Of a stretch of DNA of 64,000 bases, positions 41,138-51,009 are shown piece by piece. The notes beneath the pieces were generated by a model that was given only the letters and a program-made list of their open reading frames with translations, did no database searches and was not told the origin of the DNA. The DNA is from Woronichinia naegeliana WA131. GTDB lineage: Bacteria > Cyanobacteriota > Cyanobacteriia > Cyanobacteriales > Microcystaceae. Where the stretch lies: assembly GCA_025370055.1 (NCBI GenBank), contig CP073041.1, forward strand, positions 5,860,272 to 5,924,271, read 5' to 3'. The stretch's first letter is position 1. Every line of letters begins with the position of its first letter. Made by a program: the position numbers and the translations under genes.

Positions 41138-41860
41138 TTAGGTGTGGTGGGCCCCATTGACACGCAAAACATCACCCGTTACATAACTACTTGCCACTGG
41201 AGAGAGAAGAAAAGCCACTGCCCAGGCAATTTCCACTGGCTTACCAAAACGACCAAAGGGAATTTCCGCCGTAATTTTCTGACGAATATCTTCTCGAATA
41301 GCCAGGGTCATTTCCGTATCAATAAAACCTGGAGAAACCGCATTGGCCCGTACTCCAAATCGTGCGCCTTCCCGTGCCAAAGATTTCATCATGCCAATCA
41401 CCCCCGCTTTGGTAGCAGAATAGTTAGTTTGACCGATGTTGCCCCGTTCTCCTGAAATAGAGCTAATGGCCACAATAGAACCCGCTTTGCGCTCATACAT
41501 TCCACTAATAAAGGGCTTGATACTATAGGCCACGCCTTTGAGATTGACATTAAGAACGGCATCCCAATCACTAGGAGTTAATTTCGGAAAAAAGTTATCT
41601 TTGGTAATACCTGCGTTGGCCACAATGCCGTAAACAGGGCCCAGTTTTTCCTCAATTTCCTGGGCTGCTGCCGTCATGGAGTCTAGATTTGTTACATCGG
41701 CCACCACACCCAGAGCGGAACTTTTGCCTTCATCAATACTGAGATCCGTAAAGGCCACTTTAGCTCCTAATTCCTGAAGCAGTTCCACGATCGCCGCGCC
41801 AATGCCACGATTACCGCCCGTAACCAAAATAACTTTATCTTCTAAGCCGAGAGATAGCAT
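41138..41860 (-). CDS. phaB: Acetoacetyl-CoA reductase
   Basis: This NADPH-dependent short-chain dehydrogenase reduces acetoacetyl-CoA to (R)-3-hydroxybutyryl-CoA for polyhydroxybutyrate synthesis. The 240-residue protein has the cofactor motif TGGNRGIG near residue 14, NAGIT near 86, and the catalytic Ser/Tyr/Lys (ISSISG; NYSATKAG). The C-terminus (VTGDVLRVNGAHHT) is typical of PhaB. It lies 53 bp downstream of phaA on the same strand, as in Synechocystis. The polymerase genes phaEC are not in this window. Confidence 0.93.
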   Translation of the reverse strand: MLSLGLEDKVILVTGGNRGIGAAIVELLQELGAKVAFTDLSIDEGKSSALGVVADVTNLDSMTAAAQEIEEKLGPVYGIVANAGITKDNFFPKLTPSDWDAVLNVNLKGVAYSIKPFISGMYERKAGSIVAISSISGERGNIGQTNYSATKAGVIGMMKSLAREGARFGVRANAVSPGFIDTEMTLAIREDIRQKITAEIPFGRFGKPVEIAWAVAFLLSPVASSYVTGDVLRVNGAHHT

Positions 41861-41913
41861 AATGACTCCTGAGAGTGAATAGTGAATAGTTGAGAGTGAA
41901 TAGTTAGCGAGAT

Positions 41914-43104
41914 CTAAACTCGTTCAATGGCGATCGCGGTTCCGCCACCTGTACCATGACAAAGGGCTGCCAATCCCAAGCTTTGATCCCGTTGTTGCAG
42001 AGCATAGAGCAATGTCACCACAATCCGCGCCCCCGAAGCCCCAATCGGATGACCCAAAGCGATCGCCCCACCATTGACATTGAGTTTTTCAGGATCAACG
42101 CCTAAAAGCTTGTTAAAAAGCAAACTACTAACGGCAAAAGCTTCATTATTTTCAAATAAATGAAAGTCAGAAATGTCCATTTTTAACTTAGCCAGTAATT
42201 TCTGAGCCGCAAAAATGGGAACTTCAGGGAAACGCCAGGACGGCCCGCCGGCCCAGGAACCACCCAAAATTTTACCCAAGGGCGTTAAGCCATAGCGTTC
42301 TACCGCTTCTGCACTGGCTAAAATTAAGGCCGCTGCCCCATCGGAAATTTGGCTACTATTACCCGCCGTCAAAACCCCTTGCGGATTAAACGCTGGCCGC
42401 AGTTTGCCTAAACTCTCTAGGGTTGTTTCTCCCCGAATGCCTTCATCCGTCTCAATGATTTGTACTCCTTTGCGAGTTTTCACCTCAATGGGAGTAATTT
42501 CTGTCTTAAATAGCCCCGCACTAGTGGCCTCGGCTGCTCGTTTTTGGGAATAGTAGGCTACTTCATCCAAGGCTTGACGGGTAAAACCATGTTCCGCCGC
42601 TAATCGTTCTGTTTGATCCCCCATCCCTTCGCCAGTGGTCGCGTCCATCAAACCATCGTGGAGTAGTAAATCTGTCAGTTGTTCCGGCGCACCCAGCAGA
42701 AACTTATAACCCCAACGGGCCCGATGGGACAGGAAAAAGCCCGTTTGAGACATTACTTCCATCCCTCCCGCTAGGACAACCTCCGCTTCGCCTCCCCGAA
42801 TAGCCATCATGCCATTAATTAAACTGACCATTGCCGAGGAACAAACCATATCGACTGCATAGCCATCCACACTTTCGGGAATTCCCGCTTTCAAGGCAGC
42901 CTGACGGGGTAACAATTGACCATGACCAGCCCGTAATACATTCCCCATAATGTAAAGATCTAAAGCCTCTGGGGGTAATCCCGATTGGGTGAGGGCCGCT
43001 TTCATGGCCTTGGCTCCCAAATCCGACGGGGAAAATTCGGTTAAAGCTCCACCAAAACGACCGAGGGGGGTTCTTTGGGCAGCAACAATATAAACATCAC
43101 GCAT
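41914..43104 (-). CDS. phaA: Acetyl-CoA acetyltransferase (beta-ketothiolase)
   Basis: It condenses two acetyl-CoA to acetoacetyl-CoA, the first step of polyhydroxybutyrate synthesis. The 396-residue protein has the nucleophile Cys in DMVCSSAMVSL near residue 88, NNEAFAVS, the His in ALGHPIGASGARI, and the second Cys in CHGTGGGTAIAIERV. Standard thiolase length. First gene of a phaA-phaB operon. Confidence 0.95.
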   Translation of the reverse strand: MRDVYIVAAQRTPLGRFGGALTEFSPSDLGAKAMKAALTQSGLPPEALDLYIMGNVLRAGHGQLLPRQAALKAGIPESVDGYAVDMVCSSAMVSLINGMMAIRGGEAEVVLAGGMEVMSQTGFFLSHRARWGYKFLLGAPEQLTDLLLHDGLMDATTGEGMGDQTERLAAEHGFTRQALDEVAYYSQKRAAEATSAGLFKTEITPIEVKTRKGVQIIETDEGIRGETTLESLGKLRPAFNPQGVLTAGNSSQISDGAAALILASAEAVERYGLTPLGKILGGSWAGGPSWRFPEVPIFAAQKLLAKLKMDISDFHLFENNEAFAVSSLLFNKLLGVDPEKLNVNGGAIALGHPIGASGARIVVTLLYALQQRDQSLGLAALCHGTGGGTAIAIERV

Positions 43105-43523
43105 GGTATTTTCCTAATAAGCTAGTAACATCGAACAAACTTTTTGTCAGCAAATGAGTTAACTAAAATGACAATGAGAAAGAATGAGGAGAAATTTGCC
43201 AACAATTGATTAAGTTTGGATCGAAAAAATAGATAAACATTGACAATTAGTGGATAGCAACACCAAGATTAACCTTGGCATCACCAAGCATTCATCCCAA
43301 TTTAAAGAGAGCAAGAAGGTTTATATAGACCTCCAATCTAAGGTTTAACAAACTTTAGTGCTTTTGATTTAATAATTTAGATTTTTTTAACAACTAGAGC
43401 TAGTTTGTTAACGGTTGATGACATTTGGAAACTCAATTTCTTGATGGAGTCCAGGGAAGTTTTCGGCGATCGCTTTTTTTTTGCTAAGGAGTGATCGCCT
43501 TGTATTACTGAACCAAATGACAA
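43105..43523. other. Intergenic region upstream of phaA and downstream of fumC
   Basis: A GATCGCC-type HIP1 sequence lies at 43465-43500 with a run of nine T. The rest is AT-rich and probably carries the phaA promoter; I see no gene or clear promoter motif. Confidence 0.4.
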
Positions 43524-44933
43524 TTATTGAGGAGAGGGATAAATCATTTCTTCTGGTCGCACCCATTGATCAAACTCTGCTGCGGTAAGAAAGCCTAATT
43601 CTACACAGACCGCCTTTAAGGTTTTATTTTGCTCATAGGCCCTCTTCGCCACTTGAGCCGCCCGATCATAACCAATATGGGAATTTAAAGCCGTTACTAA
43701 CATTAAAGAATTGGTGAGAAAGTGTTGAATCTGGGGACGATTAGCTTCAATGCCTACCACTAAATGTTCTCGAAAAGAACGACTAGCATCTGCTAAGAGA
43801 TGGATAGAATGTAAGAGGTTATAAATCATGACTGGTTTGAAAACATTTAATTCAAAATTGCCTTGACTCCCCGCTAAGGTAATGGCCGTATCATTCCCCA
43901 TTACCTGCACACAAACCATGGTCATGGCCTCTGATTGGGTCGGATTGACTTTACCTGGCATAATTGAAGACCCTGGTTCATTGGCCGGTAAAATTAACTC
44001 CCCTAAACCGCAACGGGGGCCAGAGCCTAACCAACGCAGATCATTGGCAATTTTCATCAAGGAACAGGCCAGGGTTTTGAGTGCCCCACTGGCCATCACG
44101 ATCGCCTCATGACTGGCTAAGGCAGCAAACTTGTTGGCCGCAGAAACAAAGGGTAAGCCGGTCATCGCTGAGATGGTTTGAGCAACCCGTTGGGCAAATT
44201 CAGGATGGGTATTGAGACCTGTACCGACAGCCGTTCCTCCGATCGCCAATTCGTAGAGATGGGGCAAACAACTTTCTAATCGCTCCAAGTTGTGATCTAG
44301 TTGGGCCACATAGCCGGAAAATTCTTGGCCCAAGGTTAGGGGAACTGCATCCATGAGATGAGTCCGACCAATTTTGATAATGTCATCAAATTCTGTCTGT
44401 TTTTGCGCCAGGGCGTTACGTAAAGCTAGTATTTGGGGAATTAGGGTTTGCTTGATTTGTTGCACCGCCGCAATGTGCATGGCCGTCGGAAAGGTATCGT
44501 TCGAGGATTGCGACATATTGACATCGTCATTGGGATGGATCGGTGTTTTACTGCCCAGTTCTCCTCCAAAAAGGGCGATCGCCCGATTAGCAATCACCTC
44601 ATTGGCGTTCATATTGGTTTGAGTTCCACTGCCCGTTTGCCAGACACTGAGGGGAAAATGCTCATCTAATTGACCGGCAATAACTTCATCGGCTGCCTGA
44701 AAGATTAACTGTGCCTTTTCCTCACTTAACTTCCCTAAATCCCGATTCGCGATCGCGGCTGCCTTTTTGAGAATACCAAAGGCCCGAATCAGTTCTGCGG
44801 GCATGACATCATAGCCGATCGCAAAATATTTTAAAGATCGTTGAGTTTGCGCCCCCCAATAGCGATGACTAGGCACTTCCATCGGCCCCATGCTATCGGT
44901 TTCAATGCGAGTTGGGAAAGAAGAAGAGGTCAT
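43524..44933 (-). CDS. fumC: Fumarate hydratase, class II
   Basis: The enzyme interconverts fumarate and L-malate in the TCA cycle. The 469-residue protein shows [47 protein letters not shown] and the superfamily signature [17 protein letters not shown] near residue 318. No Fe-S cysteines, as expected for class II. Single gene, normal length. Confidence 0.96.
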   Translation of the reverse strand: MTSSSFPTRIETDSMGPMEVPSHRYWGAQTQRSLKYFAIGYDVMPAELIRAFGILKKAAAIANRDLGKLSEEKAQLIFQAADEVIAGQLDEHFPLSVWQTGSGTQTNMNANEVIANRAIALFGGELGSKTPIHPNDDVNMSQSSNDTFPTAMHIAAVQQIKQTLIPQILALRNALAQKQTEFDDIIKIGRTHLMDAVPLTLGQEFSGYVAQLDHNLERLESCLPHLYELAIGGTAVGTGLNTHPEFAQRVAQTISAMTGLPFVSAANKFAALASHEAIVMASGALKTLACSLMKIANDLRWLGSGPRCGLGELILPANEPGSSIMPGKVNPTQSEAMTMVCVQVMGNDTAITLAGSQGNFELNVFKPVMIYNLLHSIHLLADASRSFREHLVVGIEANRPQIQHFLTNSLMLVTALNSHIGYDRAAQVAKRAYEQNKTLKAVCVELGFLTAAEFDQWVRPEEMIYPSPQ

Positions 44934-44994
44934 AAACTAAATCAAATAAACAGCAAATTACTACTGGCTACCATTCTAGTCAAAAGCCTGTCCC

Positions 44995-45105
44995 CTTACC
45001 GACGAATAGCGAGGATTGGCGATCGCTGTTTTTTTGTGGAGATGAGAGAGGGCGATCACTGTTTTATGAAATTTGGAAAGGGCGATCGCTGTTTTATAGA
45101 AAATC
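44995..45105. repeat. HIP1-containing repeat units
   Basis: Three units (TGGCGATCGCTGTTTTTTTG; GGGCGATCACTGTTTTATGA; GGGCGATCGCTGTTTTATAG) at ~30-bp spacing follow the nuclease gene on its downstream side. Confidence 0.65.
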
Positions 45106-45504
45106 CTATTCCCAAGTTAAGTGAATTTGCTCAGAGTTGCACACAGATTGAATGGTTTCAAGTTTAGTTTTTGTTAATTTACCAAATAAATGTATTCGTA
45201 AATGATGCTTAGGATAAAATTGACCATAACTTTTAACTTGACCGATCGCACTTTTCCAATTAGCTGAACGCTTAACCTCAATAACTTCCGTTTTAGTTAA
45301 AATATCTATTCTACCAACAGGCGTTGAGATTTCAGTTTTACCACCTAGCTTTTGTGCTAACCGATCACGATAAAAAGCCTCGGTTCCCTCTAGAGGTTTA
45401 TTAATGATCTTTTCAGGTTTCTGGTCATTAATTTGTTGAATGGCTTCCCGAACTACTTTTCGAGCAAGCACTTGTAAAAAGTTAGGTTTTGCTTTTTGAC
45501 CCAT
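45106..45504 (-). CDS. PD-(D/E)XK nuclease-like protein
   Basis: The 132-residue protein has a basic N-terminal helical part and then the core: KTEISTPVGRIDILTKTEVI, then EVKRSANWKSAIGQVKSYGQ. The D (GRID) and ExK (IEVKR) fit the PD-(D/E)XK nuclease motif with the GQVKSYG helix typical of restriction-like and Holliday-junction-resolvase-like folds. It overlaps the upstream Gly-zipper gene by 23 bp. Function is unknown; the pairing with a putative membrane protein is unusual. Confidence 0.75.
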   Translation of the reverse strand: MGQKAKPNFLQVLARKVVREAIQQINDQKPEKIINKPLEGTEAFYRDRLAQKLGGKTEISTPVGRIDILTKTEVIEVKRSANWKSAIGQVKSYGQFYPKHHLRIHLFGKLTKTKLETIQSVCNSEQIHLTWE

Positions 45505-45955
45505 ATTTTTTGTGTAGGTATTTTTTTAATTTTTTATACTTTACTTTTTTTAGAACCCCATAACCAGCTAATCCCACAACTGCCCCAACCGCAGCAACAG
45601 GAGCCATCGTAATTCCTACCGCCGTACCACCAACAGCTAATCCCATTCCGCCCAAAACAGCAGAAACCCCTGCGCCAGCCCCAGCCCCGACAGCAGCAGC
45701 CCCTAGAATACTGGGATCTTGCTCTTCCACCGCTTTTTTGACCCCATAGGCAGCAGAACCAACTACTGCACCAGCCGCAGCAACAGGAGCCGCACCAATA
45801 CCAACGGCTGTACCTCCAACCGCTAAACCCATTCCTCCCAATAAGGCAGAAGTTCCTGCCCCAACAGCCGCACCAATACCAACGGATACGGCGGCATCTT
45901 GCATATCGGAGGATGTACCTTGTGGCTCAGATTCTTTTGATTGATTTTCAGGCAT
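45482..45955 (-). CDS. Tandem Gly-zipper hydrophobic protein, upstream partner of the nuclease
   Basis: From the ATG at 45955 (GGTGATTATT before it), the ~157-residue protein has an acidic N-terminal tail (PENQSKESEPQGTSSDMQDA). It then has two copies of a Gly/Ala-rich hydrophobic unit, ALLGGMGLAVGGTAVGIGAA and VLGGMGLAVGGTAVGITMAP, about 61 residues apart. A basic C-terminus follows (KVKYKKLKKYLHKKYGSKSK). It may form membrane hairpins or pores. The upstream start at 45991 is less likely. No named family recognised. Confidence 0.7.
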   Translation of the reverse strand: MPENQSKESEPQGTSSDMQDAAVSVGIGAAVGAGTSALLGGMGLAVGGTAVGIGAAPVAAAGAVVGSAAYGVKKAVEEQDPSILGAAAVGAGAGAGVSAVLGGMGLAVGGTAVGITMAPVAAVGAVVGLAGYGVLKKVKYKKLKKYLHKKYGSKSKT

Positions 45956-46061
45956 AATAATCACCTTAATTGTGTAAAAGAAGTCAGTCAATTCTCTTGG
46001 GAGAAATACTAGTTCTATCGTAAGACAATTACTCTATGAAAGTCAATCATCTTAAAATATT

Positions 46062-46169
46062 GTACAATCATTAAAAATTATTAAGCCCGATCGCCCATGA
46101 CTGACCAAAACACCATCCGTATTCGAGGCGCGAGACAACATAACCTCAAAAACGTTGATCTAGATTTAC
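46062..46169 (+). repeat. Direct repeat of the uvrA 5' region, copy 1
   Basis: About 108 bp, from TACAATCATTAAAAATTATT to the codons for [20 protein letters not shown] and DLDL, recur at 46859-46967 with few differences. The HigBA pair lies between them. Confidence 0.9.
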
Positions 46170-46198
46170 CCCGATTATTTGCTTATTATCTGAAGTAA
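46097..46198 (+). pseudogene. uvrA: uvrA, first 24 codons, truncated by the HigBA insertion
   Basis: The ATG at 46097 begins [24 protein letters not shown] as in UvrA, and then changes to PRLFAYYLK and a stop at 46198, 2 bp before the higB-like ATG. It is the first copy of the direct repeat. It is not functional. Confidence 0.8.
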
Positions 46199-46200
46199 AC

Positions 46201-46482
46201 ATGATTCTCTCTTTTGCCTGTAAAGAAACTGAAAAAATATGGCAAGGTTGTCGCTCGCGTAAGTTACCATCAGATATACAGGAAAGAGCCTTGCGTAAAT
46301 TGCGTCAGTTAGACGCATCCAACAATTTAGACGATCTCCGTAATCCGCCAGGAAACTGTTTAGAAGCCCTTGTTGGCGATAGACAAGGACAATATAGTGT
46401 TCGTATTACAAAACAGTGGCGGCTCTGTTTTATCTGGCAGAATAATAGTGCCTATTGTGTTGAAATTTTTGATTATCATTAG
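46201..46482 (+). CDS. higB: HigB-family toxin
   Basis: The 93-residue protein is a RelE-fold HigB: MILSFACKETEKIWQGCRSR, ALRKLRQLDASNNLDDLRNP, PGNCLEALVGDRQGQYSVRI, and the basic QWRLCFIW strand. HigB cleaves mRNA on the ribosome. The toxin precedes the antitoxin, the usual HigBA order. The module is enclosed by uvrA 5' duplications. Confidence 0.92.
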   Translation: MILSFACKETEKIWQGCRSRKLPSDIQERALRKLRQLDASNNLDDLRNPPGNCLEALVGDRQGQYSVRITKQWRLCFIWQNNSAYCVEIFDYH

Positions 46483-46493
46483 GAGAAAATCTG

Positions 46494-46793
46494 ATGAACG
46501 ATACCTTACTAACCAATCCCCATGCAGGAGAAATCCTTAAGCAAGAATTTTTAGATGAACTTCAAATAACCACCCAAGCTCTATCCTTGGCCATTGGTAT
46601 ATCTCTTGATAATATCGAATTTATTATTCGCGGTAAGTCCAATATTACGGCTGATATTGATTTACGTTTATGTCGTTATTTTGGACTATCAGAAGGTTAT
46701 TTTTTGCGATTGCAAAATGCCTATGAATTAATGGAAGCAAAACGAAAACTGGGAGAAACTTTAAATCAAATTAAACCCTTAGCAATTCTTTAG
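46494..46793 (+). CDS. higA: HigA-family antitoxin
   Basis: The 99-residue protein has the HigA start NPHAGEILKQEFLDELQITT and a helix-turn-helix QALSLAIGISLDNIEFIIRG, followed by DIDLRLCRYFGLSEGYFLRL. It begins 11 bp after higB with AGGAGAAAATCTG before the ATG. It probably represses the operon. Confidence 0.93.
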   Translation: MNDTLLTNPHAGEILKQEFLDELQITTQALSLAIGISLDNIEFIIRGKSNITADIDLRLCRYFGLSEGYFLRLQNAYELMEAKRKLGETLNQIKPLAIL

Positions 46794-46858
46794 AAAATCA
46801 AAAGAGAGTAAATTATAAGTTGAATCGTGGCTGACAAGACAATGCCTGTTACATTACG

Positions 46859-46967
46859 GTACAATTATTAAAAATTGTTAAGCCCGATCGCCCATGACTG
46901 ACCAAAACACCATCCGTATTCGAGGCGCGAGACAACATAATCTCAAAAATGTTGATCTGGATTTAGC
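46859..46967 (+). repeat. Direct repeat of the uvrA 5' region, copy 2
   Basis: Second copy of the ~108-bp repeat, from TACAATTATTAAAAATTGTT to the DLDL codons. It is followed by the longer uvrA fragment. Confidence 0.9.
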
Positions 46968-47124
46968 TCGCGATCGCCTGATTGTTTTTACAGGAGTTTC
47001 GGGTTCAGGAAAATCTTCCTTGGCCTTTGACACCATCTTTGCCAAAGGTCAACGGCGATATGTGGAATCCCTAAGTGCCTACGCTCGCCAATTTTATGGG
47101 TATGACGTATTACGTGTGCTCTAG
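46894..47124 (+). pseudogene. uvrA: uvrA, N-terminal 73 residues only
   Basis: The sequence reads [20 protein letters not shown], then the Walker A region [20 protein letters not shown] and [12 protein letters not shown], all as in UvrA, the damage-recognition ATPase of nucleotide excision repair (about 940 residues). After RQF the frame changes to YGYDVLRVL and stops at 47124, where the next gene (minus strand) ends. The rest of uvrA is not in this window, so a rearrangement has moved or deleted it. Confidence 0.88.
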
Positions 47125-48366
47125 TTGGAAGTGATTAACGGCTTCTTGAAGATAGGTTAAATAGAGCAAACTATCGGCTAAGTTGGGTAGTTTAGGAATT
47201 ACCACGACTGATTCTGCGGAAATGATTAAAATTCGATGATCGGGATAGGGAACCAGTAAAACGGCTTCAATTTCTGGGGTTTTGACCTTGCCAATGGCTT
47301 GATTATCTAGGTTGACTTTGAGAAAGTATTGATCAATGAAACTATGTTTAACACGACTTAACTGCCAGCCCTTATAGATCATCAGAGCGATCGCTGTGCC
47401 AAAGGCCAAAAAACTACGCCAGTTCCAAAAGTCTAAAAGTTGAGCCGGATTCTGGGCAAATTCAATGATCACAGGTTCTTGACTACGAAAGCCCTGCACA
47501 AAAAGATTGATCAAACCACCGAATTGCAACATGATTGCCGACATCAACAAAACAAAGAGTAGAAATCCCGATTCCTTAAAAACTTGCTTAAAAAATTGCC
47601 AGGAATGATGAAATTTCCAGACCGAGCTAAGATGCCATTTTCGTTCTGTTTTGTGACATTTGATCCCCCAATTTTTAACCGCTTCAATAAACGTTTTTGA
47701 TTCTTCTAAGTCAATGATTGCATAATCTCCTGGCCCGTAACTCTCCGCAAATTGGATCGGCACTGTAACATAGGATTGCAATTTTTTAGCGACCTTGAGG
47801 ACAACGAGTAAATTCGCATCTTCTTCAATCACCCAGTCCGAACCATCGTATAGCCATAATTTGACTTGCCAAACCTGATCTAGCTTTTCCTCAAAGGCTC
47901 CCCCAAAAATAGGACGAGAGGCGATCGCCATTTCCCTAACTTGACCCCGATTAAAACTGTTTTCTAATATTTTATTTTCCGGCAAGGATAATAGCCAAAG
48001 CAGGTCTCCCGTTTCATTTTGTAAAAGTTGTAGGGGACGGTCATATTTCTGCTGTTGATAGGCTTGCTTGGCAATACCAATGTCGATATACCAAATGACA
48101 ATGAAAACAATGAGAATAAGCTGGAAATAATTTTTAAGAATAAAACTTAGCCAGGATAAAGCAATAAAGAGAATAAATAATAAAATTCCTGCCAAATCAT
48201 TTTGTTTCATCTCTCCCTTGATCAATTCTATCCACATTAGTTTCAACAGAAGATTATACAGGGCTTGAAAAATCTTCTTGATCTGCACGAGGGGGAAAAT
48301 AAAAATAGCATAAATGCTCTTTTGTGGATAAAAAGCTTTGCCCTGATAAAGAATTTTTTCCGGCAT
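47110..48366 (-). CDS. Hypothetical membrane protein
   Basis: The 418-residue protein has two hydrophobic segments near residues 58-95 ([40 protein letters not shown]). Two more lie at about 270-290 ([20 protein letters not shown]) and 325-340. The regions between them are soluble ([20 protein letters not shown]). No named family is recognised. Its 3' end abuts the uvrA break point and overlaps it by 15 bp, so the C-terminus may have been altered by the same event. It ends 54 bp from the aminopeptidase gene and may follow it in one transcript. Confidence 0.65.
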   Translation of the reverse strand: MPEKILYQGKAFYPQKSIYAIFIFPLVQIKKIFQALYNLLLKLMWIELIKGEMKQNDLAGILLFILFIALSWLSFILKNYFQLILIVFIVIWYIDIGIAKQAYQQQKYDRPLQLLQNETGDLLWLLSLPENKILENSFNRGQVREMAIASRPIFGGAFEEKLDQVWQVKLWLYDGSDWVIEEDANLLVVLKVAKKLQSYVTVPIQFAESYGPGDYAIIDLEESKTFIEAVKNWGIKCHKTERKWHLSSVWKFHHSWQFFKQVFKESGFLLFVLLMSAIMLQFGGLINLFVQGFRSQEPVIIEFAQNPAQLLDFWNWRSFLAFGTAIALMIYKGWQLSRVKHSFIDQYFLKVNLDNQAIGKVKTPEIEAVLLVPYPDHRILIISAESVVVIPKLPNLADSLLYLTYLQEAVNHFQLEHT

Positions 48367-48420
48367 ATCATCCCCCCTATTCCCCTCCTTGAAAAAGAGA
48401 AAATAATTAACTGATGAATT

Positions 48421-51009
48421 TTAAGTTTCTGGTTTGCTGATTTGGGTTTCTAGTTTAGAGAGACGACTTTTTAGCTCCTGATTTTCCTGTTTGATCTGGT
48501 CAAGTTCTTGACGTAAATCTTTTAACCCTTGATCAGAGCCAATTTTGCCCTGAACTTTGGCGATCGCCTCTTCTGCTAAACGACGAACCCGACCATCGGG
48601 GGTTTGATGGGCTAAGGCTTGTAAAATACCAATAGCTTTAGGCGTTTCCATTTGTCCGAGGGCCGAGGAGACTGCTACCTGGGTCAAAAAGAAGGATTCC
48701 TGGGCGATCGCGGTTAAACGATCTAAAATTTCCGTTAATTTATCGGCCGTTTGACCTGTCGAAATAGCTCCTAAAGCCCGAATAGCCGCTAAACGTAAGG
48801 GTTGGGGAATGCCCAGAGCGGTGTAATCCAAAATCAGATCTACCGCTTCGACCGAAGATTTAAGCTGACTTAAACCGGCGATCGCGCCACAGCGTACCAC
48901 TTCATTCCAACCAGAACGACTTTCTAGAATCAGTTTGAGGGTGGCAATCACCTCTGTGACCTTATCCTGAAGATTACCGGTGCTGATTTTGCCCAGCCCA
49001 GTGGCTGCCGCCGCTTCCGTATAGTAACTAGATTCGCCTTTTTCTAAACAATCCTTGAGCGTTTGATAGGCAGTTAAGGTTTTGACTTGACTTAAGCTAT
49101 TAAAAATGGCTTTTCTGACCTTGGGATTTTCGTTACTTAAACCGGCAATCAGAGCCGTCCCCGCCTGATCTAACTTAATCTCGGCTAATTGTTGTGCAAT
49201 TTCCGCTCGGACTCCCCAAAAGGGATCGGCTGTTAAACGATTTTGCAATAATTCCACGACCTCTAAACCGCCTTTTTTCCCTAAAGCGATCGCCGCATAG
49301 ATACGAGCAATGGGATCAGGATCATGACAAAGTTGGGCTTTGAGTTCTGCCAAAGGATAATCCAACTCAACCGTTTTCAGGAAAGCATTGCCCTGATCAA
49401 AACTGACAAAATCCGGCTTGCGATCTAGCGCGAAATAAAAACGCTGCTCCCGTTCCTGGAGTCTGAGTAAAAGGGTTTTCTGAGTAATGGTTTCCCCCTG
49501 AATAAAATTAAAGGCAATGGGAATTTTTAGATCAAAAAGCTCATGATGATCACTCTCCGGTTTTGCCTGGGTTTGAGTAACCGTTAACTGTGCCAAATTA
49601 TTGTCCTGATCCCAACGGTAGGTAACTTTATAGTCTGGATGACCACCTCGAAAAACATACTGATCAAATAGCCAGAGCAAGTTAAAGCCGGTTGCCTTTT
49701 CAATTGCCCTTAATAAATCAATCGTTTCAACGATTTTATGAGCATTATCTTGGACAAAAGTATGAATGGCTCGGCTAAATAATTGATCGCCTAAAATAGC
49801 CCGTATCATGTGATAAACACAGGCCCCTTTCTCATACAAATGCCGATCATAGAGTTCGATCGCTTCTCGATAAACATTTGTTACCATCGGACGACGATAA
49901 CGGGACGCATCTTCTTCTAAATAACTACGGGCTTCTCCTAGCAGATAATAGGCTGCTTCATCGGGGCCATATTCATGCTCTGTCCAGAGCACTTCTGAGT
50001 AAGAAGCCATCCCTTCTTTGACCCAGGCGTGTGACCAATGTTTAATGACGACCAAATCCCCAAACCATTGATGGGCTAACTCATGGGCCACTAAACTTTC
50101 TGAATTGCGATTGTCTAAAGCGGCTCGTTCATCTAATAGGCAGCGATCGGTTAAAAGGGTAGTAGAAGTATTCTCCATACCGCCGAAAATAAAGTCATCT
50201 ACACAGATTTGGGCATACTTAGGATAGGGATAGGGATAACCAAATGCTTGAATAAAAAAACTCATCATCTGTGGCGTTTTTCCCATTGTCCGCCAACCGT
50301 CAGCTTCCCGACCTTTTTCCACGTAATAGGTAATGGGAACGGGATGATCTTGGCCTTTGAGTTCGGCAAAATCTCCCACTGCTAAGGTCATTAAATAGGT
50401 AGGATGAATTTCCTGTTGTGACCAATGAAAAATTTGTTCTTGACCACAATCTTTAACAGACTGTAAAATGCCATTGGAAATTGCCGCATAGGGTTTCGGA
50501 ACTTGAACTTTAATTTCTGAGGTGGCTAATTGTCCGGGATAATCAAAACAAGGAAACCAAAAACGTGAATCTTCCTCTTCTCCCTGAGTCCAAACTTGAC
50601 AAGGTTTGTGGGGATAATGATCATCCGGCTGGATAAAGTATAGGCCACGTTGGGGATGATTAACGTGATAATGAATTTCAATATCCGTCTGCTGATCTGC
50701 TAGGGGTTGCGACAAATTGATCGTGAGCGTTTCGCCATTATAATCGAAGGATTGGCTAACATTTTTGACGAATACCAAATCAATTTGTAAATCAATGGCA
50801 TCTAAAATTAATTGGTTAATATCAGTGCGAATCGGGGTTAAGGTCAGGCGACAAATTCCTTGAAATGCTTGTTTTTTAAGATCTAGTTTTAAATCTAAAC
50901 AAATATGATTAATTTGTCCGGGTCGATTAGGGTTGTAGTGAGGTTTTGCCCCCGGTAACTCAAAACTTTTGCGTTGATTGTTTTCCGTATCAAAGGTAAG
51001 CAAGGACAT
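48421..51009 (-). CDS. M1 family aminopeptidase with C-terminal HEAT repeats
   Basis: The 862-residue protein is a zinc metallopeptidase: the exopeptidase motif GGMENTSTT near residue 262, HELAHQW near 300 and the third ligand in KEGMASYSE. The N-terminal beta-domain is complete. After about residue 560 come HEAT-like repeats (AQLCHDPDPIARIYAAIALG; GLSNENPKVRKAIFNSLSQV). The protein ends in a coiled coil (LKDLRQELDQIKQENQELKS). PepN-type enzymes remove N-terminal residues from peptides. HEAT-repeat versions are common in cyanobacteria. Confidence 0.92.
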   Translation of the reverse strand: MSLLTFDTENNQRKSFELPGAKPHYNPNRPGQINHICLDLKLDLKKQAFQGICRLTLTPIRTDINQLILDAIDLQIDLVFVKNVSQSFDYNGETLTINLSQPLADQQTDIEIHYHVNHPQRGLYFIQPDDHYPHKPCQVWTQGEEEDSRFWFPCFDYPGQLATSEIKVQVPKPYAAISNGILQSVKDCGQEQIFHWSQQEIHPTYLMTLAVGDFAELKGQDHPVPITYYVEKGREADGWRTMGKTPQMMSFFIQAFGYPYPYPKYAQICVDDFIFGGMENTSTTLLTDRCLLDERAALDNRNSESLVAHELAHQWFGDLVVIKHWSHAWVKEGMASYSEVLWTEHEYGPDEAAYYLLGEARSYLEEDASRYRRPMVTNVYREAIELYDRHLYEKGACVYHMIRAILGDQLFSRAIHTFVQDNAHKIVETIDLLRAIEKATGFNLLWLFDQYVFRGGHPDYKVTYRWDQDNNLAQLTVTQTQAKPESDHHELFDLKIPIAFNFIQGETITQKTLLLRLQEREQRFYFALDRKPDFVSFDQGNAFLKTVELDYPLAELKAQLCHDPDPIARIYAAIALGKKGGLEVVELLQNRLTADPFWGVRAEIAQQLAEIKLDQAGTALIAGLSNENPKVRKAIFNSLSQVKTLTAYQTLKDCLEKGESSYYTEAAAATGLGKISTGNLQDKVTEVIATLKLILESRSGWNEVVRCGAIAGLSQLKSSVEAVDLILDYTALGIPQPLRLAAIRALGAISTGQTADKLTEILDRLTAIAQESFFLTQVAVSSALGQMETPKAIGILQALAHQTPDGRVRRLAEEAIAKVQGKIGSDQGLKDLRQELDQIKQENQELKSRLSKLETQISKPET

